A DNA stretch of 64,000 bases, from positions 124,001-188,000 of the IMG/VR virus record IMGVR_UViG_3300027782_000025; one strand, 5' to 3'. The position numbers and the translations under genes are program-made. The notes below the pieces were generated by a model. The model made no database searches, was not told the DNA's origin, and saw only the letters and a program-made list of their open reading frames with translations. Positions within the stretch are counted from its first letter, which is position 1, and the number at the start of each line of letters is the position of its first letter. Shown in pieces: positions 27,481 to 36,100 of this stretch. Origin of the DNA: a virus.

Positions 27481-27648
27481 ATGAAGATTAAAGAAATAAT
27501 CAATGAAATCCAATATAAATCCCCGACTACGTTCTTGGATCGGCAAAATCCTAGCGAGTACGATATTAGTAGTATTGGTGACCCATATGAATGGCATCGA
27601 AACGGAGGTAATAAAAAAACCAAGCCAAAACGCCCTAAAAAATCCTAA
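27481..27648 (+). CDS. Small basic 55-residue plus-strand protein
   Basis: Short open frame starting MKIKEIINEI and ending in a Lys/Pro-rich tail (KKTKPKRPKK). It fills exactly the otherwise empty 176-base gap between two minus-strand genes. Its stop TAA shares four bases (CTAA, 27645-27648) with the convergent TAG of the neighbour, the same arrangement as at 5296 and 32867, which supports it being real. No clear ribosome-binding site precedes it. Function unknown. Confidence 0.45.
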   Translation: MKIKEIINEIQYKSPTTFLDRQNPSEYDISSIGDPYEWHRNGGNKKTKPKRPKKS

Positions 27649-27971
27649 TCGCAATCAATTTCTTCATCTCTTGTCTTAAAAACAGAATTCTTTTTAGTGC
27701 TATGTAACTTCGCCAAATCATTCTCTGCTCTTATTCTTGGTGTAGCGACATTCCAAACATAATAATTTAATATATCGGTTTCAGTAGCATTACGTGGGCC
27801 GACATTTAGCATATGCCTAACGGTACGATCGCCGGTGCCAGGCACTTTCTCTATGATCTCTTGTATATTTTTGGGTTTTAGATTACAATATTGATTTAAT
27901 GTAAAATTGTTTGCTTCAAGTAGAGCATTGTAGGCCGGCTTTGCTATTTTATATGCGCCCCTCATTATCAT
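27645..27971 (-). CDS. Hypothetical 108-residue protein
   Basis: Protein of unknown function in a helical, polar sequence; the segment IIEKVPGTGDRTVRHML resembles a helix-hairpin-helix (GTGDRT), a non-specific DNA-backbone-binding element. It starts at ATG 27971, overlapping the dUTPase stop as ATGA, so it is translationally coupled to dUTPase. A small DNA-binding role is possible but only suggested by this one motif. Confidence 0.55.
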   Translation of the reverse strand: MIMRGAYKIAKPAYNALLEANNFTLNQYCNLKPKNIQEIIEKVPGTGDRTVRHMLNVGPRNATETDILNYYVWNVATPRIRAENDLAKLHSTKKNSVFKTRDEEIDCD

Positions 27972-28528
27972 TTTCTTCCGGTAGAGCCAAAACCACCATC
28001 ATTGCGCGCTGTGTGATCAACGACACCAGCAATGATCTCTGGTTTAACTATACATTCGAGCATTGCTTGGGCGATACGGTCACCGTGGTTTATAGTTTGG
28101 GCGATATCGGAATTGTTTTTTATAGAAATAAAGATCTCACCACGATAATCAGAATCAACGATCCCTACTTGGTTAGCTAGATTGAGACCATTTAAACCGA
28201 TAGAAGATCTGATATATAATTTTAACACTAAATCTGAAGCAAATGATGCTTTATATCCAGTCGGTATCAAAATGGTTTCGGTGGGATGAATATATAACCG
28301 AGACATTTCTGATTCTTCAGAAGTAATATCGTCTAGTGCTTCGATATACTTCCTTAAATTTGTAGCATATGCATTATATAAAAAATGCTTTTTTCTTCCA
28401 TTTAGTAAGCATTCAGACATCCGGCGTGTTAAACATGCTGATATGTCAAAACACGCTGAGCCGCTTGTCTCGAATTTCGGCAGCGGCAAATCGTTACCAT
28501 TTAGCCTTTCTAAAGTTATTTTATACAT
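27968..28528 (-). CDS. dut: dUTPase (trimeric type)
   Basis: 186-residue deoxyuridine triphosphatase, which removes dUTP and supplies dUMP for thymidylate synthesis. All five motifs are seen: ACFDIS (about residues 25-30), RSSIG (107-111), GIVDSDYRGE (122-131, with the catalytic Asp), GDRIAQ (149-154) and the C-terminal GGFGSTG (178-184). An insertion of about 40 residues between motifs 1 and 2 makes it longer than bacterial Dut (about 150). GAGGAG precedes the start. It is adjacent to thyX, which uses its product. Confidence 0.95.
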   Translation of the reverse strand: MYKITLERLNGNDLPLPKFETSGSACFDISACLTRRMSECLLNGRKKHFLYNAYATNLRKYIEALDDITSEESEMSRLYIHPTETILIPTGYKASFASDLVLKLYIRSSIGLNGLNLANQVGIVDSDYRGEIFISIKNNSDIAQTINHGDRIAQAMLECIVKPEIIAGVVDHTARNDGGFGSTGRK

Positions 28529-29318
28529 AAGGCTCCTCAGTAATCTCTACATATCCCTCATGTGGCCCTACATGTAAACCATGGAAAAAAGCGCCATATT
28601 TTGGCAGTAATAATTTATAAATCTTGTCAAAAACATACCGCATTTCCCATTCTGCATGGCGGGAAGTACGCATCAAAAGTATGTGTCTTAATTCTCGGAC
28701 ATTGACAGTAAAACCTATGTCATTAGCACACATATTAGGCAGGATTCGCCTGATAGAACTGGTTAATTTTTTCTTTTCGTCGAACCTTATAGTAGAATCG
28801 ATATCTAATTCATAATCTAATTCATCGTAACCGGCGCAGATATTCTCTAAGATAGCGTCGATCTTTTTTGAATGCTCTATATCTGGGCTAAGAACAACAC
28901 GTATAACATCCTCTCTGATGTAACGACCAGAATTTTGACTAAACGCAGTACCGACTCTGTGCCTAACAAGTTCATGGGTAAAAATCCTTGAACAGTCTCT
29001 AATAATAAAATTAAAGAATACATGTTCAAAGATACTACCATGCTTGACATCAAAACAGCCTTTAATATTATCCTTTATGGATCTTGTTCTAGTGATGTTT
29101 TTATTTGTCCCAACAACGAATGACTTGTAACATAACTTAGCATATACAGAACAAATAATCTCCATATCAGACACACCAGAAAATCTAGCTTCTTCGATCT
29201 CTCTAACAAATGGCTTGGCATCAGTATCTTCTAAATACTTTGTCAATTGATCTAAGTCCAATGTAGTTTGGCCTATAAGATAAGCGGTCGGAAACACGCG
29301 TTCGATTCGACTATTCAT
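28521..29318 (-). CDS. thyX: Flavin-dependent thymidylate synthase ThyX
   Basis: 265-residue ThyX that converts dUMP to dTMP with FAD and methylene-tetrahydrofolate. The signature RHR...S...RY is present as RHRVGTAFSQNSGRY (119-133), one residue longer than the classical RHRx7S form. The protein has the usual flavin- and nucleotide-binding regions (ITRTRSIKDNIKG around residues 74-86, ELRHILLMRTSRHAEWEMR near 209-227 with the substrate Arg). It overlaps dut by eight bases and follows the epimerase. Confidence 0.92.
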   Translation of the reverse strand: MNSRIERVFPTAYLIGQTTLDLDQLTKYLEDTDAKPFVREIEEARFSGVSDMEIICSVYAKLCYKSFVVGTNKNITRTRSIKDNIKGCFDVKHGSIFEHVFFNFIIRDCSRIFTHELVRHRVGTAFSQNSGRYIREDVIRVVLSPDIEHSKKIDAILENICAGYDELDYELDIDSTIRFDEKKKLTSSIRRILPNMCANDIGFTVNVRELRHILLMRTSRHAEWEMRYVFDKIYKLLLPKYGAFFHGLHVGPHEGYVEITEEPYV

Positions 29319-30335
29319 TTATTTTCTGTCTGCTCCAATAGATGTAATGTGGTTGATATACCAATCAATAGTTATCTTGAGACCTGAGTCAAAGTCAGTG
29401 GTCGCTTCGAAATTAAATTTTAGCGCCGCTTGGGTACTATCTAAGCTTCTTCGGGGCTGTCCGTTTGGCCTAGAAGTATCATATTTTATTAGACCTTCGT
29501 ACTCCATTAATTGTGCTATCTTGATCGTTAAATCTTTTATACTTATTTCTTTTCCTGACCCAAGATTTATCGGCTCTGGATCATCGTAAACCGCTGTGGC
29601 TTGGACTATGCCTTTTGCAGCATCATCCACATATAAAAATTCTCTGGTCGGTGAGCCATCGCCCCATACTACGACATGGTCTGCTTTGTTTATTTTAGCC
29701 TCATAAACCTTTTTGATAATTGCTGGAATAACATGCGACGTGCTATCATCGAAATTATCAAGTGGACCATATAGATTAGCTGGTAACAAATGTATTCCAT
29801 TAAAACCATACTCTTGGCGATAGGCTTGGCTTTGTACAAGCAAAGCCTTTTTTGCAATACCGTAAGCCGCATTTGTCTCTTCTGGATAGCCATTCCAAAT
29901 ATCTGATTCTTTAAATGGAGATGCTGTAAATTTAGGATAGGAGCAGACAGTGCCGACAGTAACGAATTTTCTAACATTATGTCTTCTAGCATACTCCTGC
30001 ATCAGTATGCCCATCATAGCATTTTTATAAAAAAAAGACCCAGGCGTTTTTTGATTTGCACCAATCCCGCCGACAGCTGCGGCAAGATGAATAACGACAG
30101 TCGGAGACAATCTGCTAAATAATTCAGAAACATGAGATTCAATCGTAAGATCAAATAATACTGAGCGATTAATGTAGACATTATTAGGTTTAGCTTTTTG
30201 TCCTCTAACGAACTCAGAGCCAAAGCCATTTTCCATGAAGCATTGGGCAACTTTATTGCCCAAAAAGCCGGCGCCACCGGTGATTAGAATCGATTCTCGC
30301 TTTAAATTATTCGCCAAGCTTTCTTTTATATTCAT
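29319..30335 (-). CDS. NAD(P)-dependent sugar epimerase (GDP-fucose synthase-like)
   Basis: 338-residue short-chain-type epimerase/reductase. It has the N-terminal dinucleotide-binding TGGAGFLG, a Tyr-x-x-x-Lys pair in AAYGIAKK and REFLYVDDAAKGI, and it is closest in feel to GDP-L-fucose synthase (VIHLAAAVGGIGANQ). It would make an activated deoxy or branched sugar for surface or DNA glycosylation. ATG 30335 is chosen over an upstream ATG at 30365 because AAGGAG lies eight bases before it. It overlaps the previous gene by 29 bases and shares a theme with the glycan island near 53-59 kb. Confidence 0.88.
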   Translation of the reverse strand: MNIKESLANNLKRESILITGGAGFLGNKVAQCFMENGFGSEFVRGQKAKPNNVYINRSVLFDLTIESHVSELFSRLSPTVVIHLAAAVGGIGANQKTPGSFFYKNAMMGILMQEYARRHNVRKFVTVGTVCSYPKFTASPFKESDIWNGYPEETNAAYGIAKKALLVQSQAYRQEYGFNGIHLLPANLYGPLDNFDDSTSHVIPAIIKKVYEAKINKADHVVVWGDGSPTREFLYVDDAAKGIVQATAVYDDPEPINLGSGKEISIKDLTIKIAQLMEYEGLIKYDTSRPNGQPRRSLDSTQAALKFNFEATTDFDSGLKITIDWYINHITSIGADRK

Positions 30336-30528
30336 CACGCTCTCTCCTTGTGGCTTCAAGATCAAACGACATATAATTCAAATCAGATACTAATGAATCC
30401 ACTTTTTCTTTAGCAAGTATCGCTAAACCTTTATGGCAAACGGCAATATCGCGCATAATTTTGCTAAAAACACTTCTAAGTTCGAGTGCTGTCTTAGAAG
30501 GCAATAAAGCAATCATTTCCTCTAACAT
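30307..30528 (-). CDS. Hypothetical coiled-coil protein
   Basis: At least 73 residues, helical and charged (ATRRERDEYKRKLGE). The only ATG start here (30528) has a poor ribosome-binding site. In the same frame, an ATT at 30591 follows AGGAG by six bases, and the reading from there (SEDELSEINKKYTAI) is clearly continuous, so the true protein may be 94 residues with a non-canonical start. It overlaps the epimerase gene. Function unknown. Confidence 0.6.
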   Translation of the reverse strand: MLEEMIALLPSKTALELRSVFSKIMRDIAVCHKGLAILAKEKVDSLVSDLNYMSFDLEATRRERDEYKRKLGE

Positions 30529-30600
30529 CTTTATGTCTTCAAGGATAGCAGTGTACTTCTTATTGATTTCTGATAATTCATCTTCAGAAATTGCGATCTC

Positions 30601-31257
30601 CTAGATAGAGCGCTCATAACCTGACTCTTTTAATCGATTTTCTTCAGCTTCGACACTGGCGATAATCGACCAAGGGCATTTTCCCTGAGGAGCGTCATTT
30701 TTATCAAAAGCTTCTAAAGGCAATGGTGGTGATTTTTTACCTAGAGAGCCATTATAGGTATTAAATTGTAATTTTCTTGGCTTATCCGAAAAATGCAGGA
30801 TTATAATAGATCTAGAATCGATGTTTGGATGATTAAATTTGTTCAATTTGCTCCAAACACGAAAATCAGGATACTTTTTAACATCTTCTATGTTGAAAAC
30901 ATTTTTATTCTTCAATTCCATTATCTTTCTACTCCTTAAAGCTAGACCATTGGAACCTAGGTTATGATAAGGATAATTACCACACCCACGTTCACATGAA
31001 AAATTGTCGCGGCCAAGAGCCTTCTTGCTAATCGTTAGACATTTGGGGCAAATTGCTAACTCAACACCGCCTGACACGATACACACCGCACTATCGACTT
31101 TATCTACTGGAATCATTCTATTTTTATGGACTAAGATCTCTTTGCTTTCACCAACCGACCGCAAAGTCGCCCTTTGGGTCGAAGTTTCCTCGATTAGATC
31201 ATATAGCTTTGAACTTATCGAACCATCAATGTTTAATATTCTGTATCTACCTTCCAT
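30601..31257 (-). CDS. Zinc-binding protein, unknown
   Basis: 218-residue protein with a zinc-ribbon-like region: CPKC, then CERGCG (about residues 69-92), so metal binding is likely. ATG 31257 is chosen because GGAGG lies four bases upstream; the long upstream extension is hydrophobic and lacks a start signal. The C-terminus has a polar lysine-rich segment. No enzymatic motif is recognised. It belongs to a small cluster of unknown phage genes next to a PD-(D/E)XK nuclease. Confidence 0.65.
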   Translation of the reverse strand: MEGRYRILNIDGSISSKLYDLIEETSTQRATLRSVGESKEILVHKNRMIPVDKVDSAVCIVSGGVELAICPKCLTISKKALGRDNFSCERGCGNYPYHNLGSNGLALRSRKIMELKNKNVFNIEDVKKYPDFRVWSKLNKFNHPNIDSRSIIILHFSDKPRKLQFNTYNGSLGKKSPPLPLEAFDKNDAPQGKCPWSIIASVEAEENRLKESGYERSI

Positions 31258-31315
31258 ATATCCTCCAGTAATTTTAATGCGTCTGATACTCCTGTAACAA
31301 ACTCTAATGGCTCTG

Positions 31316-31585
31316 TCAATACCCTTCTGAAACCATACGCAATCCATCTTGCAACAATACATCAAAACGATCATCAGAAACCACATCATAATCGACTAGG
31401 CCATTCCGGCCCATCAGCTGTTCTAGCTTGGCTTCAACCTGCTCACCGATCAATGCCTTAATGGTCTGTGTTAATTGCTTCTTGCTTAGCACTTCCAGCA
31501 CGAGCACAGTCCTAAAATTCCCATTTCTCTTCTTAACATTTTTAAAACTGGGGTTAAAACCGGGATATGGTGTTTTCTTATCCAT
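31316..31585 (-). CDS. Hypothetical 89-residue protein
   Basis: Small basic-to-neutral protein. A strong AAGGAG precedes ATG 31585. The N-terminus (PYPGFNPSFKNVKKRNGNFR) is Pro/Asn-rich and the rest is predicted helical (KKQLTQTIKALIGEQVEAKLEQL). No recognised family. Confidence 0.6.
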   Translation of the reverse strand: MDKKTPYPGFNPSFKNVKKRNGNFRTVLVLEVLSKKQLTQTIKALIGEQVEAKLEQLMGRNGLVDYDVVSDDRFDVLLQDGLRMVSEGY

Positions 31586-31633
31586 TTTGCACTCCTTTTA
31601 AGCGTAAAGTATATACCTAGAGGAGATAGACCA

Positions 31634-32014
31634 ATGAAAGAATATTACATAATATTCAGCTGTGGATTATTTGAAAAGTATCATAAAATTTTTTCATATG
31701 AGAAAGATTCGAAATATTATCTTCCGATTTATACAGACAGCGAAATGGCAAATGCTTTTCAGTCAGCGATTGAAGCTACTTACAAGGATGATTTAAGCAT
31801 CCATGCAAATCTCTGCACAAATAAAAAACACCTTATAGAAATGCTTCAAACAATAGCTAGTCTGCACCAAGAACTAATTTACGTAACAATAAATCCAAAC
31901 ATCGTTTCAGGCGACACAAAAGGTAATATTAATCTGATAGACGATGAACACGTAATAACGGATTATATAGAAAAATTAGAAAATGAGGTTACTTGTAATC
32001 AAGATCCTGTATAA
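31634..32014 (+). CDS. Hypothetical 126-residue protein
   Basis: Plus-strand gene of unknown function, with AGAGGAGA nine bases before the ATG. Residues look like a mixed alpha/beta domain. It is convergent with a short minus-strand gene that overlaps its last 26 bases. Confidence 0.65.
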   Translation: MKEYYIIFSCGLFEKYHKIFSYEKDSKYYLPIYTDSEMANAFQSAIEATYKDDLSIHANLCTNKKHLIEMLQTIASLHQELIYVTINPNIVSGDTKGNINLIDDEHVITDYIEKLENEVTCNQDPV

Positions 32015-32126
32015 ACCCGCCAGCATCTTCGTCAGCATCCTCATAATAAAGCGGTACCTCTTTGACCTTTTTGGCCTGCTTGGCCGGTTCGCTATCAGTA
32101 ATAGTTAGATCTATCTCTTCTTCCAT
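31989..32126 (-). CDS. Small acidic protein
   Basis: A 45-residue, highly acidic protein (EDADEDAGGF) beginning at ATG 32126. The frame is open further upstream but that part is hydrophobic and improbable. It is convergent with the gene at 31634 and divergent from the nuclease at 32154. No ribosome-binding site is obvious. Acidic peptides like this sometimes act as DNA mimics or inhibitors in phages; that idea is speculation here. Confidence 0.4.
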   Translation of the reverse strand: MEEEIDLTITDSEPAKQAKKVKEVPLYYEDADEDAGGFIQDLDYK

Positions 32127-32153
32127 ACAATATATACATAGAGCATCAAAATA

Positions 32154-32870
32154 ATGAAAGAAATATTCGAAACCACTAAATTCGACGAAATAACATATAT
32201 CGATGAGAATCATTCTTATTGGTTCGGCGACGAAAGACTTGTGTCAGTAACTCAATATCTATCTAAATACAAGCAACCTTTCGATACAGACAGATGGAGC
32301 AAGCATAGTGCAAAGAAAGAAGGCGTAAGCCAACAAACGATCATAGAGCGTTGGGATGCTAAAGGAAAAGTAAGCTTAGAAAAAGGAACTATAGTCCACA
32401 ATGCCGCCGAAATGATAATAAAAGGCGAAGATATAGACATCGCAGGTTTACCACATGAAGTTAAAGTAGCCAAAAAACTCTGGGACGATTTAAAACAGAA
32501 GTACAATGCTACTACTCTAAAAACCGAATGGGTTATCGGAGACACTACCGCAAAAGTTGCTGGCAGAATAGACGCTCTTATACAATTAGAATATAATGGC
32601 AAATTAGTAACTTCTTTATTAGACTGGAAGACCGGCACCGTAAAATTAGATAATAAATATGAAAAGATGAAGAGCCCATTCAACGGACTTGAAGACTGTT
32701 CATTAAACCATTATAGTATACAGTTAAGTTTATATAGACTAATATTGGAGCGCAATTTAAACATCAAATTGAGCCATGGTATATTGATAAATCTGCCTGG
32801 TTCAGGGTCTGCTAAAATAATTAAATCGAGGGATTATAGACCGATATTAGAAAAATTATTATTTCCCTAA
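32154..32870 (+). CDS. PD-(D/E)XK nuclease (RecB/Cas4-like)
   Basis: 238-residue nuclease. The RecB-type motifs are present: the N-terminal GTIVHNAAE (78-86), the catalytic Asp at VAGRIDAL (D140), the LLDWKTG motif with the catalytic Asp157 and Lys159, and QLSLY (190-194) matching QxxxY. This is a typical exonuclease fold of phage recombination or host DNA degradation. It shares its stop bases (CTAA, 32867-32870) with a convergent gene. No helicase or Cas partner is adjacent. Confidence 0.85.
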   Translation: MKEIFETTKFDEITYIDENHSYWFGDERLVSVTQYLSKYKQPFDTDRWSKHSAKKEGVSQQTIIERWDAKGKVSLEKGTIVHNAAEMIIKGEDIDIAGLPHEVKVAKKLWDDLKQKYNATTLKTEWVIGDTTAKVAGRIDALIQLEYNGKLVTSLLDWKTGTVKLDNKYEKMKSPFNGLEDCSLNHYSIQLSLYRLILERNLNIKLSHGILINLPGSGSAKIIKSRDYRPILEKLLFP

Positions 32871-33091
32871 AAGGTTACTTCGAATCTAATAGTACTTGGG
32901 CGGCCAAAGCCAGAGCCGGTTGTGGCGCCAGAACCGACCGAATTTAATTCATATATTTCAGATCCTGAAATATCAGATAACACCTGGCTGGTGGTAAAAG
33001 TGGTACGATCTTTTTCAAGGTTAGGTGGTACTTGGACAAAACCATTTACGATCTGATAATCGCGGTAAATCTTAATGCTTTCAAAAGACAT
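32867..33091 (-). CDS. Hypothetical virion-like small protein
   Basis: 74-residue protein. ATG 33091 is chosen because GGAGG is eight bases upstream; upstream ATG 33106 lies before that site. The start is 16 bases from the stop of the giant structural gene, so it is probably co-translated with it. The sequence (IYRDYQIVNGFVQVPPNL) and Ser/Gly-rich tail suggest a small tail protein. Confidence 0.55.
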   Translation of the reverse strand: MSFESIKIYRDYQIVNGFVQVPPNLEKDRTTFTTSQVLSDISGSEIYELNSVGSGATTGSGFGRPSTIRFEVTF

Positions 33092-33107
33092 ATCACTGTC
33101 CTCCATT

Positions 33108-36100
33108 TTATATATTGTAGTTTTTATCTGGCAATATATCTGGAAAATCCTGTCCGCCTTTATTCTTTTCAAAGGACAAAGCTCTACAATAATCAAGTTT
33201 AGGATAATTACTCTTGATGCGGTTTATTATCCTTATTTTAGGAACTTCGAGATCTACCTTTTTATTAATAATTACTATAATAGTGCGACTCTTGATTTCA
33301 TCGGTATAATTAGCCTCAACGAGATCTACGCAGGTGTTTGAAACCAAATAATATGGTTTATAAATGCTTTTCTTGAAATTTCTGGCGGCCATCAAAGATC
33401 CGACGGTAGCCAACTTGCCGTTAATCTGAAAACTTGGACTAAATAAATCGCGTTCGATCTTAAAAAATGTCGATTTATTCGCAGCAATAGAGATAGTCTC
33501 TGGGGTGCAACATAACTCACCAGCAAACGGGTCGCCTTCCTCTGGAGGAAATGGTACACAGACTAATCCATCTACACCATGTATTTTGGGTGTCAGAGTC
33601 GGACAATATGGTAATGGATATGGATAAGGCCCGTCTGGTACGATATAATATGAAATTGGACTACCAAATAATGTTGTCTCAAAAATAGCTGTTACTAAAA
33701 GAGCACTAATCCTCTTTTTAATAGTAAGCACGTATTCATACGACCCCACAACACCCATATCATTCTGAACAACTACAACATCATTGGGCGCAAATAAAGT
33801 CATGCTTTCGAGGACGCTCTGTATATCTGCGGCTGAAGCGTTATAATATATCCTATCTGAAAAGTAAATGGTTTTATCGACAGATTCGAATTTTAATATA
33901 TAAAACCCTGCAGTAGCATTACTATACGACCATCTAATCTTTTGCGGCTTACCTCCACCTATTTGAATTCTAACTACCGTGACTTCATCGCCAACTAGAT
34001 CGACCGACTGTATGCCCAACTGCTTTATAGGCTGAGCTGTCATTTTACCCTTATATTCCAAAGTCCAATCATAAACATTGCCGTTTTGGACTAATGTTAA
34101 TCCTATATCTTCAGCAGCATAAAAATCACAATTATCAATAATACTTTTCACTATGTCACTATTCGTAGCTGCTGCTTCGATAGGTGCTGTAGTACAAAAA
34201 GCACCGGCTGGGCTGTATAATGAAAGAGTATACCTGCCTGAGTTCGCTTTATAACTAAATTTTTGTACTTCGTTAACGCCGATTCCGCCGATCCAATCGA
34301 CATAAACCACATAATCCTTATTGGAAGTCGATAGCCTTGATACATTTTTTCCAGCCATAGAACCAACGAAATCTATGTGCCAAGGTCCAGTATATGGTCC
34401 ATCATAATTCGTAGTCTGGCCCGAAACAGTTACATTTCCAATACCTATGGACGGTAAGGCAAATAAGGCAGCTCTAACAGTATTAAGACTAGCATCATAA
34501 GGAATAGTAACTGTTTGCTCGCCATCAAAAAAAATCGTAAAAGCTCTATTAGAAGCAGAAACATTGCTTATAGTTTGTCTTTCATTCTTTGTACCGACCA
34601 CAGAACGATTTGTAAAAGCAAAGTAAGTTCCAATAAGCCCTTTGCTAACCGATTTCATGATAGGAATAGCCATACCCTTCAATGACCCGACGAACTCGAT
34701 TCTAAAACTTCTAGTTTCGACTGCTGTTACCAGAACATTGTTTGGTCCGATAAGCGTATTAGATTCTAATATAGTTTTTAAGGCTGCAGCAGTTGCATTA
34801 TAAGGAACAGTCACAGTCTGCGTCACGCCGCTTTTCGCAAACGTAAGTTTATAAGTACCACCATCCGCCAGCGGGACAGTTATATACTGCACTTCATTAG
34901 TAATTGAAGTCTCTGATATGTCAGCTATAACAAAATTTGGTTTTACCTTCTTAGCAAAAAGACTAATAGCTCCTATTTTTGGGTTAGGGATATCGCAGCC
35001 AGAAGGACGATCAGAAGTTAACGATGTACCATTATATATTAATTGGCTAGAAATCGGCGCGGAGCATTGATCAGCACCTGTTCCCGACGTATTATCTAAT
35101 ATTTCCTTGAAGGATAGCCATACGCCTACTTGCCCGTTTATCGCATTACCGATTGGCGGCCCCAAAGCAGTGCCGTTTGCGCTTGGTGGCCTAATATAGT
35201 CCCATCTACTGCTAGGAAATATTCTACTAAGATCTTGCGGTACTTCTAATATAGAACCTATATTAATGGTTCGAGTTAATCTCTTTGTATCTTTATTACA
35301 ATTGGTATAGTCAAGATGAACAACGATATCAGTAGCAGGATCTGGTTTGCAATTTGATTTATTATCAACACAACTTGGTGGTGTGTTGTTACGATCAATT
35401 ATCTTGTTCATTAAAAAGAAATATTCTATCGATTCTACAATCATGTCTGTTTTAAAATCACCAAAGAAAATCGAATAGGTATCTGCGATGTCCGTTGGAA
35501 CGTATTTCCCTGTAGCTTGGTCATATCTGCTAGAACCTGCAGGTATACACCAAATACAATTGTTATATAATGTAACGTCGGTTACTTTGAAATTGGTGAT
35601 AGCTTCCATCTGCGAATCACTTTGCCTTATTTGGTTTAGCACATATTGAGAAGGAGTGCCGCCATTACCGTTCTGCTTCCAATAATTGCATGTATCACTA
35701 TAATCGCAGTCAATTGGAACATTACTTCCAGCATAGGGCGATGACCTCCCATCAGTAATAACTTGACGATAAGCCATCTTCTTAACATTAGGCCTGCCGT
35801 AATCTCTATAAGTTACTTTAACAAAAGCTGAAAAAATATTCACTTCTTGGCGCGGGATACCGGTGACAGAAATGTTTAATTTTACATCTTTAATACCGTC
35901 TAGAATCACGGTCTGATCCAACAGCTTACATAACTTAATGCCATAAACGCCAACACCCTTAGGTATAAATTTAGAGCCATCAAATTCAGAAGTAATCGCC
36001 CCAGGTTTTAAATTATTCTTAAGCGTAATATTAAATGCTGCTGGCATGTCAAACAAGTAGGTCAATGACCCTGCAGTGGTAATTGCTGTCGGATTAACGC

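Noticed and set aside
27469-27654. N-terminal extension of the 75-residue protein
   Set aside because: Hydrophobic and without a start signal; ATG 27468 has GGAG at a good distance.
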